This document shows positions 62,854 to 64,000 of a DNA stretch of 64,000 nt, in pieces. The DNA lies in the NCBI GenBank assembly GCA_902806595.1, contig CADCXC010000010.1, forward strand, positions 1,178,001 through 1,242,000. The letters are read 5' to 3'. Each line of letters starts with the position of its first letter. Positions within the stretch are counted from its first letter, which is position 1. Source of the DNA: Pyrenopolyporus hunteri. Lineage: Eukaryota > Ascomycota > Sordariomycetes > Xylariales > Hypoxylaceae. Both the position numbers and the translations under genes were made by a program. The notes below the pieces were generated by a model, which searched no databases, had not been told where the DNA came from, and saw only the letters and a list, made by a program, of their open reading frames with translations.

Positions 62854-63038
62854 TTATATATTATTAACTTTACGTTTTAATAACGTTTATAATTTATTAA
62901 TATTTATATAAAATTAAATTATAAATAAAATATAAATATTATAAATTATTTAATTTTTTTAAATTTTAATAATCGATAAATATCGTTTTTATATTTTATA
63001 TAATAAAATTTAAATTATATAATTAAATATTTATAATA
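62854..63038. repeat. Putative LTR of the outer element, right copy
   Basis: Partner of 37,986-38,170. More mutated than the left copy. The AT-rich block ends about 40 bp further right. Confidence 0.65.
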
Positions 63039-63165
63039 TTATAAAAAATTAAAATAATAAAAATATATTTTAACCCTATATTTTTATTAAGTCATTAAAA
63101 ATAATTTAATTAAAATAAGTCTTAATGAAATCAAATCTACGTACCTTTTAAATGAAAATTACTTC

Positions 63166-64000
63166 TTATAAAGATAGGTCCATTAGCTGCCATAGCCCCT
63201 TTACTTTATGCAAAACTCGGTAAGTCGGCGAGGGTAAAGCCGCAGGCCTCTCTACTTCTCTGGACTTTCCTTTACTTACCGCTTCCTTACCTTCGGGATC
63301 CTCTTCGGACCTCGTCCATTGAGCCTCATTGTCTTCGTCAGGACGAGTGCCGTGATCCCAGTCCCTACTCGGTGTATGACTCCCGTCACACAACTCCACA
63401 GGCCCAACTACCCAACACACGCTCATACTTCTGAAGTCCGGGTGAGGTAGCCTCTCCCAACGCGAGCTCCAAGGCGTTGCCACGAGGCATGGGCCCTCGA
63501 CGTCAAACGTAGAGACGCGGTCCTCCTCCGCCTTACTCGAAAACCAGCGAGTACCCGCGAACGCTGCTAGATGGGAGACGGCTGCTGATCCCCAGAGATC
63601 TTTTCCCTCGTCTCTAGGTTTCATTATGTTCATCATTGATGCCGCCATTGATCGCGTTAATTGTTTCTGTAGAATAGTCTTCGGTGCTTCCGGGGGCCAC
63701 TCCTATCCAGCGCTAACAGCTGGTTGCTTCCCTTTTGCTACCGCAGTCGGGTTTGACGCGTCCTCGGCTTGAGTTAATGGACTGGTGCCTTGTATTGGCA
63801 TTTCGCGCACCGGCGACCTTAACTTGGGGCCCATTGGAACGTAGCGACCGACCCAGAGCTTCCCGTGTTCCATAATATGATCAATAAACCACAGCTGGCC
63901 GTACGTCCCGTCTGGTGTCACATCCAACTGTAGTGTTTTAAAGGGATTGGCTACGACATCAGGATGGTCGAACAGCGCTTGATTAACCTCGTCGGGAAGG
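63166..64000 (-). pseudogene. Unidentified reading frame with one in-frame TAG, open to the window edge
   Basis: On - one frame runs from the window edge (codon at 63,999) to a stop at 63,166-63,168, broken only by TAG at 63,703-63,705. It gives 98 residues before and 178 after. Both parts look like real protein: the first begins LPDEVNQALFDHPDVV and includes QLWFIDHIMEHGKLWVGRYV; both carry Lys-Gly-Lys patches and acidic linkers. The TAG would arise from CAG by one C-to-T change at CpA, the favourite RIP step. An intron removing it would be only about 39 nt (GTAGCA...GGATAG), too short to be likely. An alternative is two genes or exons. No family is recognised. It borders the mutated block, so spill-over of RIP is plausible. 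Confidence 0.45.

Larger units (their letters stand above)
37986..63038. mobile_element. Outer LTR retrotransposon relic, RIP-mutated and split by two nested elements
   Basis: A direct repeat of about 185 bp (37,986-38,170 and 62,854-63,038) aligns without gaps at a constant offset. Its two copies differ almost only by C/T and G/A, for example CCG against TTA. Between the copies lie two further repeat-bounded elements (40,080-46,482 and 47,150-59,850). Removing these leaves about 5.6 kb of internal DNA, so the original was about 6 kb long, normal for a fungal LTR element. No reading frame survives, so gag/pol order, superfamily and orientation are unknown. The exact ends and target duplication could not be fixed. 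Confidence 0.65.

Noticed and set aside
38000..63000. CRISPR arrays or rRNA genes
   Set aside because: No regularly spaced repeats or rRNA-like conserved stretches are visible; the regularity seen is AT-rich low complexity.

Overview
The window looks like nuclear DNA of a filamentous ascomycete (Pezizomycotina, most likely a Sordariomycete). Evidence: short GT-AG introns (49-100 nt) with CTAAC-type branch points; fungal gene families (Psr-type FCP1 phosphatase, peroxisomal ABCD half-transporter, SET protein, F-box protein with zinc-type cysteines); and a 25 kb block saturated with C-to-T / G-to-A changes of the repeat-induced point mutation (RIP) type.

Layout. (1) 1-177: the 3' end of a gene on + entering from the left. 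(2) 178-18,021: mostly gene-free DNA of ordinary composition with dispersed TAGGTACCTA-type motifs, an interstitial CCCTAA patch near 6.1 kb and one good gene, an F-box protein (4,542-5,348). (3) 18-38 kb: the gene-bearing part, with a SET-domain protein (two exons), a J-domain protein carrying a CCHC zinc knuckle (two exons), a Psr1/2-like FCP1 phosphatase on - (three exons), an ABCD fatty-acyl half-transporter (three exons), a small PPxY/cysteine protein (two exons) and an MDR-family oxidoreductase on - with a 20-nt exon (three exons). A broken coding relic sits at 34.8-35.1 kb on -. (4) 37.98-63.04 kb: an extremely AT-rich block in which C and G survive almost only as CpG. Three pairs of direct repeats show that it is a nest of LTR retrotransposons: an outer element split by one inserted in - orientation and another in + orientation. 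Inside the latter lies an unmutated 805-bp foldback/MITE with a perfect 8-bp target duplication, so it landed after the mutation ended. (5) 63.1-64.0 kb: normal composition again, with a reading frame on - that has one in-frame TAG.

No operon-like cooperation is expected. The clearest functional links are a possible FarA/FarB-type CCTCGG box upstream of the peroxisomal transporter gene, and PPxY motifs both in that transporter's C-terminal tail and in the small protein encoded next to it. All exon joins were worked out by hand from splice signals, reading phase and continuity of recognisable protein families. Nothing was checked against a database or RNA data.
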